From Neckera pumila (Eukaryota; Streptophyta; Bryopsida; Hypnales; Neckeraceae): DNA of 64,000 nt. Shown here piece by piece: positions 37,054-50,220 of this stretch. Location of the stretch: NCBI GenBank assembly GCA_963969595.1, contig OZ018417.1, forward strand, positions 21,950,501 to 22,014,500. Direction: 5' to 3'. Each line of letters begins with the position of its first letter. Positions within the stretch are counted from its first letter, which is position 1. The notes below the pieces were generated by a model. The model did no database searches and was not told where the DNA came from. It was given only the letters and a program-made list of their open reading frames with translations. The translations under genes and the position numbers were made by a program.

Positions 37054-37310
37054 ATGTAGTATCGACCTCACCAATGGCGCCCCTTGAAACGCCGCGCGCC
37101 CCTGTGAATCACCTAAACTACAAGTAGGGTTTAGGCCTGGAGGAGCGCCGAGAGGCGCGGAGCTACAGTACTCCGTAGGATTGACAAAAAGGGGCTAAGG
37201 ATTCACCAAGTTCTTTTGGGTTTTATAAAAAAATTAAAAAAAAATTTTGAACAGGGCCTGCGCCCGGTCATTCCCCGGGTGATGGCGGGGCGAGGTCGCC
37301 GATACTACAT
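37054..37310. mobile_element. Candidate small inverted-repeat insertion beside the STIG1-like gene
   Basis: ATGTAGTATCG at 37054 and its inverse CGATACTACAT ending at 37310 bound a 257-bp GC-rich block; both ends continue with GACCTC. It starts three bases beyond the in-frame TAA that closes the STIG1-like repeat, so it may have cut the gene from its 5' exons. Target duplication not clear. Confidence 0.4.
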
Positions 37311-40300
37311 GTGTCCCGAAACGACATTTACCGGGAAGTCTTAAGAATGCAGAATTGTGTGATTGTTGCCATAAATATTCTGAAACTGCATTAGCAATAA
37401 TTTGTTTCAGCGCGTTCTGTACCAATCTCGCAGAAATTCTGTGCCAATATATCCAAGCACCTATACCCAATTACCCATTTGCAAATACTACTACTGTGAC
37501 TCCTCGTAATACTCCTCTGTGAGCTTACAGATTTCAAGCCCATTCTTAAGGAAGAATGGACACGAACGGAACTAGTGTTACCCAAAACAAGGTCGAGCTA
37601 GAAATGCAAAGACGGTAGATTTGAACACCCATTTATTGTGACTACTGTGCCACGCGCACAGAAATATGCAAGGAAACTCTCACCAGTTTGCAGAGAACAG
37701 ATTACAACCAAGACGGAGATGGCAACAAATGTTGCCGAATGCCAGTTAAGCCCCATTCTGTGACAATTTCTTCAATTTCTGCCCAACGGTGCGCAGGTTG
37801 CAGATTTATGAGTCAAGCATACACTGAATGATGAAGTATCTATATATTTTATACACCAACATCTGTGGAGCATTCACTGAAGTTGATGGATCGGTGAATG
37901 TCCTGCATCCCATACGATACTAGTAGGCTGCGTGGGAGATTGAATTGAATTTGGGGTGATAGCAAATGTCTGCTAGTGTGTCGCCTATTTGGGGCGCTGA
38001 TTTTTAGGAGGAGGAAATAGCAAGTGCCGAGCTTCTGAAGATGGTAACTCACCAAGTTATAACATTACTAACGTTCGCTGGAGAGTCCCTTTTGCTTCCC
38101 CCGAAATCGGGAGCCCCCCAACGTTCAAACTTACCCAGTGAAGGAGAAGTTACTGCTTCTGATAGAAAGGCACCCGCTCCGCGAAATGTGGCGCCCGATA
38201 TTGACTGAAGGAACCTCGGAAGCTGCGCAGGCTTGTACTCCGGGACCAACAAAGCAAACCCGTCCCAAGCCACAATCTGGCAGAGTTACCATCTGCTGCA
38301 GAGCCAGTCAAATGGTTTTTTTAATTAAACTAAATTCTCCCCCAGGCATCTCGGGGGGAATTATCCCTCCAGCTGGGGAGAGGATGCAGACCCGGTTAGC
38401 AATGTTATGGTGTTCAGGAAATTTTGGGAGCTCCTCCAGCTGATTTCCTCCTTCCACAAAAATGGACCGGTTTTTTTCCAGTGGTCACCAGTTGCTTCCT
38501 CTCAATCACAAAAAGTGATGAACTAGGTAACCTTTGAACCGCCGGGAGGCGGCAAGAGGATTACAGGGTGTAACCATCTCTATCCATGGATGAAAACTCA
38601 TGTAATCGTTGCCTTCGTGGATGAATATCATGTGATTATGAACAAACTATCCTGCTCATGGATGAGACTCATTCGAGCAGAGATGCACACAATCAGAGAT
38701 GGTTACGGTTCATTTCCTGCAATATCAACTTCACATTGGATGATTTTCTCCAAACGAAATTGGTGCTGGCAAAATTGCTAGATTCATGTAGTGTCATAAA
38801 AAAAAAACTCCAAACTGAAAGCATTATTTAATATTGCAACCTTGGCAAGAATTGAACTTGGCATAGCGGCCTTCACCATTTGAAGGTCAAAGATCCTCCC
38901 CATTGATCCAAGATGGAATTGAGAATATAGTAATAAAAAGTTTGCATGAAACCAAAAGAATTTAGGAATCAAAGTTTTTGCTTTCTTGAAATAGTTCTTT
39001 TGCTACCCCCTATAAGGTATTGCTCAGGATTGGCATATCAGTAAAAACGCTTATAAGGTAAATGCTTATGAACGTTGGCCCATGGCGTGTAATTAACCTT
39101 CTCTACCTTTTAAAAAAGAACAAGGATTTATTATTTTAAAATGACCAATCTACCTTTTTATAATTTAAAAATCGTAATTCGGTTGAGGTCATATTCATAT
39201 CAATGGAATCAATGAAGAATATTGCATGTGTAGCCTACAACCTCTTGATTTGGTTTTCAAGGAGGTAGAGGTTCAAATTGAGATTCTAGGCAAGATTTCT
39301 GCAAGAGCTCAAACACATTGTCACAACATGAATTGAATGCATTACTAAAGTCACAAATCAAAGCCATAGAATTGCACAAGCATTTTCATTATGCATTTAA
39401 TCCTATTACGCAAATTTATTAAATCCACCCAAGTCGTTGATTCCCTTCGTTCATGCCAGGGAAGACTGACCCCCAAGGGAGGGGAGGGAGGGAGGACTGA
39501 CCCCCAAGGGGGGGAGGGAGGGCACCAGCCTTTTTATTTTTATTTTAAAAGTACCAGGATGGCAATCACTTGAAATTTGGTGAAGCTTTTTATTTCTTTG
39601 TACATCCATCTTTTGTACCATAAAACACTTTTTAATCAAATTCATACACTTTTTCATCCAAATTTGACAATTTCATCTATATTTTAAATTGAATTGCAAC
39701 TTTTCTGGCAAAAAAAGATTACTTTTTTCTGACAAAAAAAAGATTTTCACTATGAATTGGTGCTTTTTGGCTCCATTTTGCCAAAAAAAAAAGGGCTAGA
39801 GGGCACCATTTGATTTCCAACCCTACCAATATCCTTCCGTTTAAGCATCCTTTGTTTTGAAAATTCAACTGATTTCTTTTACCATTTCCACCAACTACTT
39901 TGAAGTAGTTGTTGGTTTTTCCCAATCATTGTCACTCACTGCAACAACGTAAAAGTTACTACAAGCCATTGACATGGACTATCATTCCAAAGCAATTTTT
40001 GGTTTGAAGTGCTTGTGCAAACAAGGATTTGGTTTAAATTAACAACGTCCCCATGTTGTTCTGAGCAACATTCAAACGCAAGAAAGTTGTGCAAAGGATG
40101 AAAGTGAAATATGAAAATTCATGGGCAAAAACACCTCTCGAGAGAATGGAGATCACAACTAAAAAAAAATCATGAAATCAAGTACTTAATGCAAATCCTA
40201 ATTTAGGGACCATAGTTCGGGGACCAATTGTGACCTTTAGTTCTTGGGCAACTTGTACCATATTGCATTCTAATGTTATTAGTGAAAATTATAAAGAATT

Positions 40301-42139
40301 GGGATTATGATAATTTTGGTGTGGAATTGGAGTTGAAAGGGTTGGAATTGGGCTCCAAAGTCACCATTTAGAACTTTAATTTGTGATAATCTTTAGGCAT
40401 TTGGTTTCTATGTACATGACAATAAGTTCATTATTTTATGAGCTTGAAGAATCCTTTTGGATTACTATTGCAACGTATACAGAGATTCACATTATAAATC
40501 CAAATGAACAAGTATAATTGTTCCTAAGGAGAGCAATGGAAGCTACAATATGTTTTTTGTTTTGACCACCTATTATATGTCATTTTATTCCCAAGAATAA
40601 GACGACCAAAATACATGTGAAAAACTCTCTAATTTGCCTTTCTATTAAAAGTAACAATGATGAATAAATCCAATCACTCTAAATGTATGCAACAACTAAA
40701 GACATGATAATGGATCATCCTACCTCAAAGAATTTGTCACTAATCACAAGGTGACAATCTTTGCTACCACTTCTAAAGTAAGATGTCTTAGGATGATGTT
40801 ATAATGGGCTATATATTTTTACTGGCTCTTGATTAAAGGAGAAGAAGCTTGCGTCAACAGAAGCTCTCTTGAAGAAGTTTGAAGAGGTATGGTAGTAACA
40901 CCTAAATAGGCACATTTCATTCTCCAACACTTAAAAAATAGCCTTGAATGAGTATTTACAAGACTCAAAACCAACACAAATTTTCAAATCCAACCAATGA
41001 GAGGTGAGTAGATTTTTGAAGCAACCAATGAAATTGAGACACTTTTTGCTTCAAAGGTGTCCATTCATGGTGAATCTAATATAAACTATAGGCTATTCTA
41101 TGTTTTCAACTTTGAAAATTTATTAAACATTGCAAGAGTATCAAAGAATTACAAAACCACTTGGATTGCATATATTTCTCTAGAATTTGCTAGTATTCTC
41201 ATCAAATTTTTTTGATCATCTGACCTTAGAAACAGAAGAACAAGGAAAAATGTTGCTTTTAGTTGTTTTTATTTTTCTTTACTTCAAAAGCAAATTCAAT
41301 ACTACAAAGAGACACATCTTCTTATAGAGTAGCTATTTATTTTTTACTCAATTTATAATTAATAAGTGCAATATGCGTAAAGTAATCTATTTAATTTTCT
41401 GATTTTCTTGTTTTTAGATTGTACTTCTATGACATAATATTAGTAATCAATGATGGGGTCCTTTTTGCTACCCTAGAAATCAATGAAGCATGGCAATTTC
41501 CCAGCTAGCCAATGATTCTTTGCAATGATTTAGTCAACTAATAATGATGCTAGTATTGCAACTTTCTAGCAAAACAATTATTCTCTCCATATTATAACTT
41601 AATTCCCTTTCATTCATCTAAGGAGGCTTGGTTTAGAGCATCTCTTGTAGCCCTCCAAACAACATTGCTCCTTCAACCAAGATCAATCCAATTTAAAGAG
41701 GATGGACACTTGAATCCCCAACAATAAAACTCACTTAATATACTTCCAACTGATCACAAGTCATAGAACTTGCAAAAGCAATATGTAAGCTATGACAATT
41801 GCTTAACCCAAGATAAAGTATAGTCTGTAGAGGGCACAATGCAAAGGCCCCTGTCAAATATGGCCAATTTGAGGGGCAAAAGTGAAGGTCAAACCTGATA
41901 TATACATTAGAATTGATTGCTTATCATCCAAAAATTAGAGGAGGGGATACTTGGTGGGATGCAAGAGAAGCTCTTAGATCTTCTCTTCAAACACTTATTC
42001 CCTTCAAACACAACTTGGAAAATGAGGTGGCCCGAGCCCTGCTCTTCCCAAATTCCATCTAGCTAGAAGGATGCCCCAATCATCCCCAACAAGAGAACAC
42101 GGGGAATGAAGTCAATCATTCCCTTAATGAAAGAATCAC
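37311..42139. other. Intergenic with a GC-rich coding-like patch and a short G-rich tandem repeat
   Basis: At about 38080-38440 the composition becomes GC-balanced, with long open frames on both strands (for example MAWDGFALLVPEYKPAQL on minus, 38273 downward). I cannot identify it; an exon of an unrecognised gene or an organelle-derived insert are possible. At 39466-39528 a unit GACTGACCCCCAAGGG with a GGGAGGGAGGG tail is repeated twice. At about 40200-40600 lies a weak inverted relative of the 21.5 kb host repeat. No gene called. Confidence 0.4.
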
Positions 42140-44420
42140 AATTGTTTAATATTAATTTAGATGCAATGAGAAACATTGCTTAGTCCTCAACTACACCTCA
42201 ATACACTTTAATACACCTCAATACACTTTAATACACCTCAATACACTTATTTTTTTCATTGCATTTGAAATCAAATTTTAAGAAAAACTTATGTTGAAAA
42301 AGTGTATTAGAATTTAAAAATAAATCAAAATGTGTTAGTGAGGTGTGCTTGACATAGACCTCAAGCACACTTCAACACACTTTGTTTTGTTTTTTTAAAA
42401 TAAAGTTGATTACTATTTTTCAACACAATTTCTTTTAAGTTTTGATTCAAATACAATGACAAAAGTAAAAGCATGCTTGAAGTAGACCTTAGCACACTTC
42501 AAGCACCCTTTTGTTTCTTTTAAACTTTGAATACAATTTTTCAATACACTTTTTTTTTTGGATTCCGATTCAAATCCAATGAGAAAAGTAAAAGTATGCT
42601 TAGTGTGCTTGAGGTCTACCTCAAGCACACTTTGAATATTTTTTAAATTTTTAATATAATTTTTCAACAATTTTTTTGTAAATTAAAAAAAAATTAAATG
42701 CAATGAGAAAGTGACATTGTGCTTGAGATGTGCTTGAGGTAGACCTCAAGCACAACTGAAGCACACCTCAAGTACACCTCAAGCACACCTCAAGCACACT
42801 TTGATTATTTTTCAAATTTTGAATAGAGATCTGTAAGAAGTTTTTATTTTTAATATTTAATTCAAATGCAATGAAAATAGTAAAAGCGTATTTGAGGTGT
42901 ACTTGAGGTCTATCCCAAGGATACCTCAAGGACAATTTTACTTTTCAAACTAAATAAAATTAAAAATAAAATATGAAACACCAAAAGTGTGCTTGAAGTA
43001 CGATTGAGGTAGACCTCATGCACACCTCAAGCATGAGTACTTTTGCTATTTTCATTGCATTTAAATTGCTATAATTTATTAGTCTTAAATTGTTGAAAAA
43101 TTATATTTAAAAATTGAAAACTAATGAAAGTATGCTTGAGGTGTGCTTAAGGTGTGCTTGAAGTCTACCTCAAGCACACTTCACGAGCACACTTTTACTT
43201 TTCACATTAAACTAAAATTAAAATTAAAAGAAAAAAGAAAAAAGTGTGGTTGAACTGTGCTTGAAGTAGACCTCAAACACACCTCAAACACACTTTTACT
43301 TTTCACATTAAATAAAAAATAAAAAATAAAAATAAAAACAAAGAATGTGCTTGAAGTGTGCTTAAAGTGTGCTTGAGGTGTGCCTGAGGTAGACCTCAAG
43401 TATACAGTGACTTCCAAAAGTAGTTGGCCACCCCTAAAAACGCTCTCATAAATTGAGAAATTGGAATTTTGAAGTAAAATTTAGAGTCTTAGACATGGTA
43501 TTGTACGAAAGGAATTCTACCCTCATGTGTAATTTCACTTTAAATGGACTATATTTAGACCAATTATTAGCTGAATGAAATTTCTATGGAAAAAAAACTT
43601 TTTGTGAGAAGTCAAAAAGTCCCATTTCTTTTTATAGGAAGAACGTACATCTTGACTAGAACCACATGTTACAAATTTCATGAATTTGGGATTTTTATTA
43701 ATTGAAATCTAATTGATTGAAATTTGACCCCCAAAATTTTGTTTTTTTAATTTTTCACTCCATAAATTGCAAAAAAATATAATAAAAATTTAAAATAACA
43801 TAAGATGATTATATATGCCAAAAGCATTTTTTTTGCAATTTATAGAGTGAAAAATTAAAAAAAACAAAATTTTGGGGTCAAATTTCAATCAATTAGATCT
43901 CAATTAATAAAATTTCCAAATTCATGAAACTTGTAACATTTGATTCTAGTCAAGATGTACGTTCTTCCTATAAAAAGAAATGGGACTTTTTGACTTCTCA
44001 CAAAAAGTTTTTTTTCCATAGAAATTTCATTCAGTTAATAATAGGTCTAAATATAGTCCATTTAAAGTGAAATTATATATAAGAGTAGAACTCCTTTTGT
44101 ACAACACCATGTCTAAATTTCACTTCAAAATTCCAATTTCTCAATTTATGAGAGCGTTTTTAAGGGTGGCCAACTACTTTTGGAAGTCATTGTACCTCAA
44201 GCACACCTCAAGCACAATTTTACTTTTCACATTGAAATAAAATTTAATTTGGAAATAAAACCTCAAAAATGTACTTGAGGTGTGCTTGAGGTCTACCTCA
44301 AGCACCTCTCGAGCACACTTTTAATTTGCACATTAAATTTTGTTTAAAGTAGAAAGAAATAAAGGTCTATTGAGGTAGACTTGAGGTAAATCTCAATTCA
44401 TTTGTCCTTTTGTATTAAAT
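42140..44420. repeat. Array of short palindromes built on GCTTGAGGTCTACCTCAAGC
   Basis: About a dozen clusters of GTGTGCTTGAGGT and its complement ACCTCAAGCACAC recur, separated by AT-rich spacers of about 80-130 bp (often 'acttttacttttcacattaaa'). Many clusters are self-complementary through GAGGTAGACCTC or GAGGTCTACCTC. The left edge (42188-42250) is a direct repeat of ACACCTCAATACACTTTAAT, 20 bp, about three copies. A foldback transposon interrupts the array at 43405-44192. Not coding. Confidence 0.85.
43405..44192. mobile_element. 788-bp foldback element with Tc1/mariner-like ends and TA duplication
   Basis: The left end CAGTGACTTCCAAAAGTAG continues TTGGCCACCC; the right arm ends with the matching inverse (44192). 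TA lies on both sides (43403-43404, 44193-44194), in the middle of the palindrome array. The two arms, about 360 bp each, pair over nearly their whole length around a centre at about 43800. CAGTG ends with CAAAAGTA, a GGCCAC run and TA duplication resemble animal-type Tc1 ends. No transposase. Confidence 0.85.
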
Positions 44421-45504
44421 TTGAATCAACAAAACTTGAGCTCAAAGGAACCTGTAAATTTTGATAGAATTTGATGAATTGGAGGACGATGGTGCTTTTT
44501 ATTAAAATTCAATACAAAAACAGAAAGTTGTCAATAGCAAAGTCCAAATAGTTTGCTTTTTAAATATGGAAACACGCAAAACCTGACAAGAAGCATTGCG
44601 AAAGAGAGATAAACAATCGCTGACAAAATCTTTGTGTCATAGTCAACCATTTTCCAAGCACAACGTCTTGCCGTTTGGAGGGGCCAATTTGGCGTAATTG
44701 GACTCTTTTTGTCCCTCCCCAATTCCGCAATGGACCACTTTTTCTTCACTGGACACGCCCAAGCCCGGGCCATTGAGCTTCCCAAGTATAGGTAGCAATG
44801 CTCTTATCCCTCTTCCTCCAAAAAATGGTTTAGACAAGTTAATAATGTTATGGTGTCATCCGTCAAATTGAATTACTTAAGCTTGCTGTAGTAAAGCTAA
44901 TAATTTACGTTCAAAGGCAATTTGGTGTTTTTTTTGTGGAAAGATAACTATACCTTGCTCGGGAATAGATAGACTATAGTCAAGACTTTATTGTAGCCAG
45001 AGGTCACCTTTGGTCAAATGATTTTGAAAACTTACAAGCCACCTTGCCAAATCCAAGGAAAATTTATTGTTAAAAAAGCTGAAATGCTAGAAAATGTTCC
45101 AATACATCTACATGCTAATACATGTTCACTAAGATTGGGTATATAGGTCATTTTTATAGTCAAGTTCATTGTCCATCATGAATCCTCAAAGGATATGGGT
45201 TTTTTTACAAAAGGTTCCCCAAATATTTTTACATTGCCCAAGCTGCCAGAAAAGTTGAGGGCAGTATAACTTTTGATCCGAGAACCCGATCGGAAAAAGA
45301 AATAGATTTTCAGCAAGGGGGTACCTTTAAGAAAACATTTGGGCCTTGAGAAGGCCATTAAGCTTTCATTTTTTGGCCCCCCGCAGTGCAAGTTGAAAAA
45401 AAAAAATAATATGAGCTTGAACGCTTATTGTTAAAATGTGGGAATTGTGTTTAATGTAGAACTTTAGACCTTGTTTTGGCATAGTAGAATGACTTTTTTT
45501 TAAA
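44421..45504. other. Intergenic, nothing recognised
   Basis: No gene or element boundary seen. The frame at 44531-44785 on minus is unconvincing. Confidence 0.35.
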
Positions 45505-45752
45505 TTTGAACTAAAAAAATTTGGTAAATTAAGACTAATTTCATGTCCAAAAATCCATTTGACATTTCAAGCCTCTAGTCAAAAGTTATGGACAAAATTT
45601 AGAGAAGATGCTTGAAAATGTTAAAGAAAATTTCTCTCCTAACCCCCTCTCTGAATTTTGTCTATAACTTTTTATTGGAGGCTCAAAATCTCAAAAAAAA
45701 ATTTGGAGATGAAATTAGGCTTGATTTAACAGCTTTTCTTAGTTCAACTTTT
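45505..45752. repeat. Inverted repeat with arms of about 100 bp
   Basis: GAACTAAAAAAATTTGGTAA at about 45508 through 'ggacaaaatttagaga' is mirrored by 'ctgaattttgtctataac' through TTAGTTCAA at 45752, centre about 45625. Likely a MITE or hairpin remnant. Confidence 0.6.
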
Positions 45753-48281
45753 TTTTGATAAAAGTTAGTTTACTATGCCACACAAACTTTGAATTAGCTT
45801 TAATCTAATTTTACCTTTAATCTAAATATCTTTTACATTGATGATGAGTTTGTTCCAACATTTATTCTAAAATTATCTATTATACTTCACCTATTCAAAG
45901 GATCTAGTTTCAAGGATTCTAAAGATTTAGTTTTGTCAAGGAGACGCATTTCACTTGGAAGAACAAATATTTTGCTAAAATGGCAATATTCTTCCGCCCT
46001 TTTCCATCTATATTCTAGGACGGATATAGATTTCATGACCACATGGTCTAAAATATAAGACTAGTTTACATTTCAGACCACATTTCTAAACCTACAACTG
46101 CCAAGTTTGTGAAATATTGCCATTCAAACAAAATATCTGTTGAAGGAAATACATGAAGCTCATTGTAGTTGACTAATCTATGACATCAAAAGATTTTAAA
46201 ATTAAGGCTTGCTTTAATTTATAAATCAATTCATGACTATTGCAAGTATATTGAGACCATTGATGTGGACTTCTTTCATAGGCAATATCATCATAATTAT
46301 TCATGTTTCTACAACTCAAAAATCCTGCATCACCTCCTAATTAAAAACTTGATCCATACCAGAAGGCCTTGTATTTGTATTGAATCTATAAGCATAGAAA
46401 AAACATGTAACTGTGAAGCTTTGTCCTAGATAAACAACAATATTAGTTTAGTACACAACAAACACTCATTTGTCCCACATCCTTAAATCGTAACTGTGTT
46501 GTGCAGTGGAAATGTAGTGTAGATACGATTTGGAAACTCAAATTTAGAAATCATAGCCACAATGCCAATGCAAGAGTCAATGCCATAGTCTTTGTCCTAA
46601 AGACAAAGCCAAGAAATGTCCTTTTTGTGTCTATGGAAATTGTATAAATGTCCTACTATGTCCAAATTCCATACCCAATACACATATCCTAGTGTATCCT
46701 ATTCTCTCATCATTGGACATATTGACCAAATATTCCATAAGTGAACATTTTGGACTTCTTCTGTGAACCCTTCTCATATTGTACGATGATGGATTCCTTT
46801 TGAAACACACATCAATCCAAATTTGTTATTGTCTTGTACGTGGAATCCAAGTTCAAAAAGAGTCATGTACCGTGGAATTGAAATTTGAATAGAAAAATAA
46901 AACCCTCATTTGTGCCATGGAGTGAATGGATATTCCATCTAAGGTTGTCATAGACCCTTAGGCTGAAAAATTGAACTGGTGCAGAGAAAAGTCAAAATTG
47001 GAAGAGATTAGTAAAGTCAATTTTACTTCTTGGTTTTAGAACAATGAAGTCGACTACATTAATTTTTCTTATTTGGACATGTGACAATAATTTACCTTCC
47101 ACATACTTCCATAGTAGTCTAGTTCAACTTGTTGGTGGTCCTTGATGTGATCAACCTATATCAAAACTAGGCAATATCTAGGTAAAATTTGACTATCGGT
47201 CTTTGAATATAATAATGATCTGGCTACTTTGATTGAAAGAAAATGAAATTTTTCTTTACAAAAAATATCCAACATCTCTTGGATGTAGCCAATTAGCAAT
47301 AATTTGTGCATAAAAAATACAAAATGCATTACAACATCTTTTTCTTTTTTTCATATTTTGCTTTTGCAAGGGTCTTCAATTAATGATATTGATTTTGGCA
47401 AATTATACATAATATTTCTATGATTCTAATAGTCAGCCTACAATTTTTTTGTTGGATTCTAGTTGAATGATTCTATCATCTTCTTTAAAATACTATAGAT
47501 TCTTAGTTAATACAATCCAACATCTTGTCTAAAGACAATAATATTTAGCTCAAGAAATCATGATAACTTATTTATAAAACTCTTCTACTGCAATATATAA
47601 GAGGTAAAACTCACTCTTCATTAGAAGAAATTTATGGCCTCTAGACGGCCATTTGACTTTCAACAATGGTGCAAATACAACAAAAGTAGGAATAGAATAA
47701 TATTTTTTAATTCATTCGTAGAAGTTTGAACTAGACTACTATGGAAGTATGTGGAAAAAAAATTGACCTTGTAGATTTAAATTTTGTGATCCTATCGATT
47801 TATAGATTGTCACAATTGAAGTTAAAAGAAAAAAAAATTGACCTTGGTTGATAAGGTCAATGGACTTTAACTCCTTTCAAATTAAGATTTTTGATCTATT
47901 CATTTTCTTTTTACAGTTGCATCCTATATCAAAATAGTTCCATACCTTCTAAAATTCAGAAATAAAAGAAGAGCTTTGCTCATGTTACCTAAAGTTGCTT
48001 GACATGACCATGAAACCTCGGGCAATATAACTATTGATCTAGGCACCCAATAAAAAAAATCATATTTCCATCAAGAAGGTACATTTTCACACTTCGTGAC
48101 AAAATTTCAAAACAATTTATCCATAATGGACTTTTAGAATTCTACCCAAATTTCTAATTGGTCATTCAACAAATATTTCTTCCACTAGACTTACAACGTT
48201 CATGATTTTTTTGTGTAGCATGGCAAAAAAATTGAGAATTTTCTTATATGTATTTTGGTCAACTCATTTTTGAGAATAAAA
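45753..48281. other. AT-rich intergenic DNA, nothing recognised
   Basis: No coding, RNA or element signal found on either strand. Confidence 0.4.
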
Positions 48282-48717
48282 AGACACATTGTAGTTGGTC
48301 AAAGCAAAAAAATATAGATTATTGTTGTTTCTAGAGGGAGCTATTCTTGTCCATTTGGATTCTAATGTGGCATGTTTAATTTCCTATACTTTTGCAATGG
48401 TATTCAATAGCATTCCTCGAGCTTATGTAGTAATGAATGAACCTAATCTCAAGCTTGGAAACTGTAATTATGGTGGTGTTCAATGAATTCAAAAATTGGT
48501 CACTTTTCAACTCCATTCCAACACTTTCAACCTTAATTTCACATTGAAGTTGTAAAAATACATCAATCCTCTAAAGTTTTTACTATATTAGAATGCAAGA
48601 GGTTTCTATTGGACCAAAACTAGTAATCACCATTTTATTGATTGGCCTACCTATACTATGAGACTAACCATGCATTATGATAATTATTGCCATCATTTTT
48701 GACAATCTTAACCCCTA
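48282..48717 (+). repeat. Copy of the dispersed host repeat carrying an empty TTAA site
   Basis: Shares words with 21500-21800 and with 56530-56662 joined to 60151-60320 (gttggtcaaag, agagggagctattc, tccatttggattctaatgtgg, ttttgcaatgg, ttccaacactttcaac). At 48376-48379 it reads GTGGCATGT-TTAA-TTTCCTATAC, the unoccupied version of the site that holds nested elements at 56663-60146. Confidence 0.7.
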
Positions 48718-48721
48718 AAGT

Positions 48722-49623
48722 TCTTTGACTATGTTCTCACCAAAAATGCTTCAAAACTGCCATTTCTAGTACAAGTACCAAATTTTTGAAAAATATCACT
48801 CTTGGACATATGTATCCATAGGATCTTGTAGTACTCTAGTTTGAGAAGATGTGGAAAACATTCAAAAATTTCCACCATATAGATTGCTAGATATTAGTAT
48901 TTGAAGTGGCAAAAATCTTTTTTTGGCCCTGCAAAAAAACGGGCAGCTGCACTTCACAAGGTCAAATCATTATGAAAAAATTTCCAAAATGGTTGGGCTT
49001 CTTTGAATTCATTCTTCAGGGCAAGATGGCTATATGCTTTGAAAATTTTCAAATCATTTGGAATTGTACAATATATAGAAAAAAAATAAGAAGAAGAAAA
49101 TGATTCAAAATACTAAATTGTTGAGAATTTTGTTTTGGAATTGAAAAATGCCAATCCCAATGGTTGTAATGTTTTCATAAAAAATCTACATCCTAAGATT
49201 TTATCTTTTTCAAAAAATATTGAAAATTGTAAAAAATACAACTTCAAAGTTTGTTTTAGAGTAGAAAATCCATAACTGCCCACAAACTAAAGCTCCTCAT
49301 AACTTTTGACTCATTGATCAAAATGGAATGATACAAAGCTTTTCATGTATATATAAATCTAGTAAACCAATTTCAAATTTTTATTTTTGAAAAAAGTGAT
49401 TTTTTCTAATCTGCCCGGACTGCCCGAGTTGAGAAACAAACTACACATCATGCAATGACTTTTGACTCATATTTTCAAATGTCATGAAATTTTGTGAATA
49501 TGAAAGATATTCCTTGTCTCCACCTTCTATTAAAATTTCAGCCCAAAATATACAAATTTCTAGTCACACGTACCTGCACAAAATTTCTATGTTGCCAAAA
49601 AACACATGTTGGTCCTTTAGGGG
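48722..49623 (+). mobile_element. TTAA-flanked element, subfamily B (902 bp)
   Basis: TTAA at 48718-48721, then CCCCTAAAGTTCTTTGAC; right end GTTGGTCCTTTAGGGG, then TTAA at 49624-49627. The most intact subfamily B copy and the reference for orientation. Non-coding; an embedded 65-codon frame is not conserved between copies. Confidence 0.87.
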
Positions 49624-49627
49624 TTAA

Positions 49628-50218
49628 ATTAGGATTTTGAGTGCTTCAGTTATTGAGCAATTTATCTTAGAGCACCATATTTTATATCACGTATGCATAC
49701 TTGTTGTAGACCTTCCACCCAATTGCATCCCCATCTACAATTGTCCAACATTTTTGGGTTGAAATGTTCAATAATTGTATAATAGATTTAGATAGACTTG
49801 GATTGAGGATTTGTAATAGGTATGTGTACCAAAATGGTACAAACTTAACTTTGATCCATAAAATCCACATCTATATGCAAATGCTTTTCATAAATAGAAA
49901 CCTAAAAAGACTTGATGAAAGCAACTATAAAAAAGAACTCAAAATTTCAAATTCATACTAAAGTGGTTTCCCTCAAATTGCCACATTTTGTTATTGTGGC
50001 TATTTATTATAATTAGCCTATCCAAATTTTTATATTTTCTTGTTGGCAAGTGAAAGGAGGTTTCAATACACTAAAGAATGCTCCATTTGGATACCATATC
50101 AAAGTTTTCTTTGGTAGAGGTTATGAAATTATTTCATCCACATAGTTACATACTTATGTATTAATTTTTCAACATGTGCAAAGTGTCATGATGGCAATTT
50201 TGAGTGAGAGAATCTTGT
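49628..50218. other. Intergenic, nothing recognised
   Basis: AT-rich; overlapping short frames on both strands around 49680-49960 look like chance. Confidence 0.4.
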
Positions 50219-50220
50219 AC

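Noticed and set aside
36635..37087. 150-codon Ala/Val-rich frame on +
   Set aside because: Antisense shadow of the GC-rich STIG1-like exon; no independent evidence.
42413..43417. Lys- and Ser/Thr-rich frames on minus in the palindrome array
   Set aside because: They arise from the repeated ACCTCAAGCACAC and AT-rich spacers and are not conserved between units.
42140..44420. Palindrome array considered as a CRISPR-like array
   Set aside because: Repeats vary in length and orientation, spacers resemble each other, and the DNA is clearly eukaryotic.
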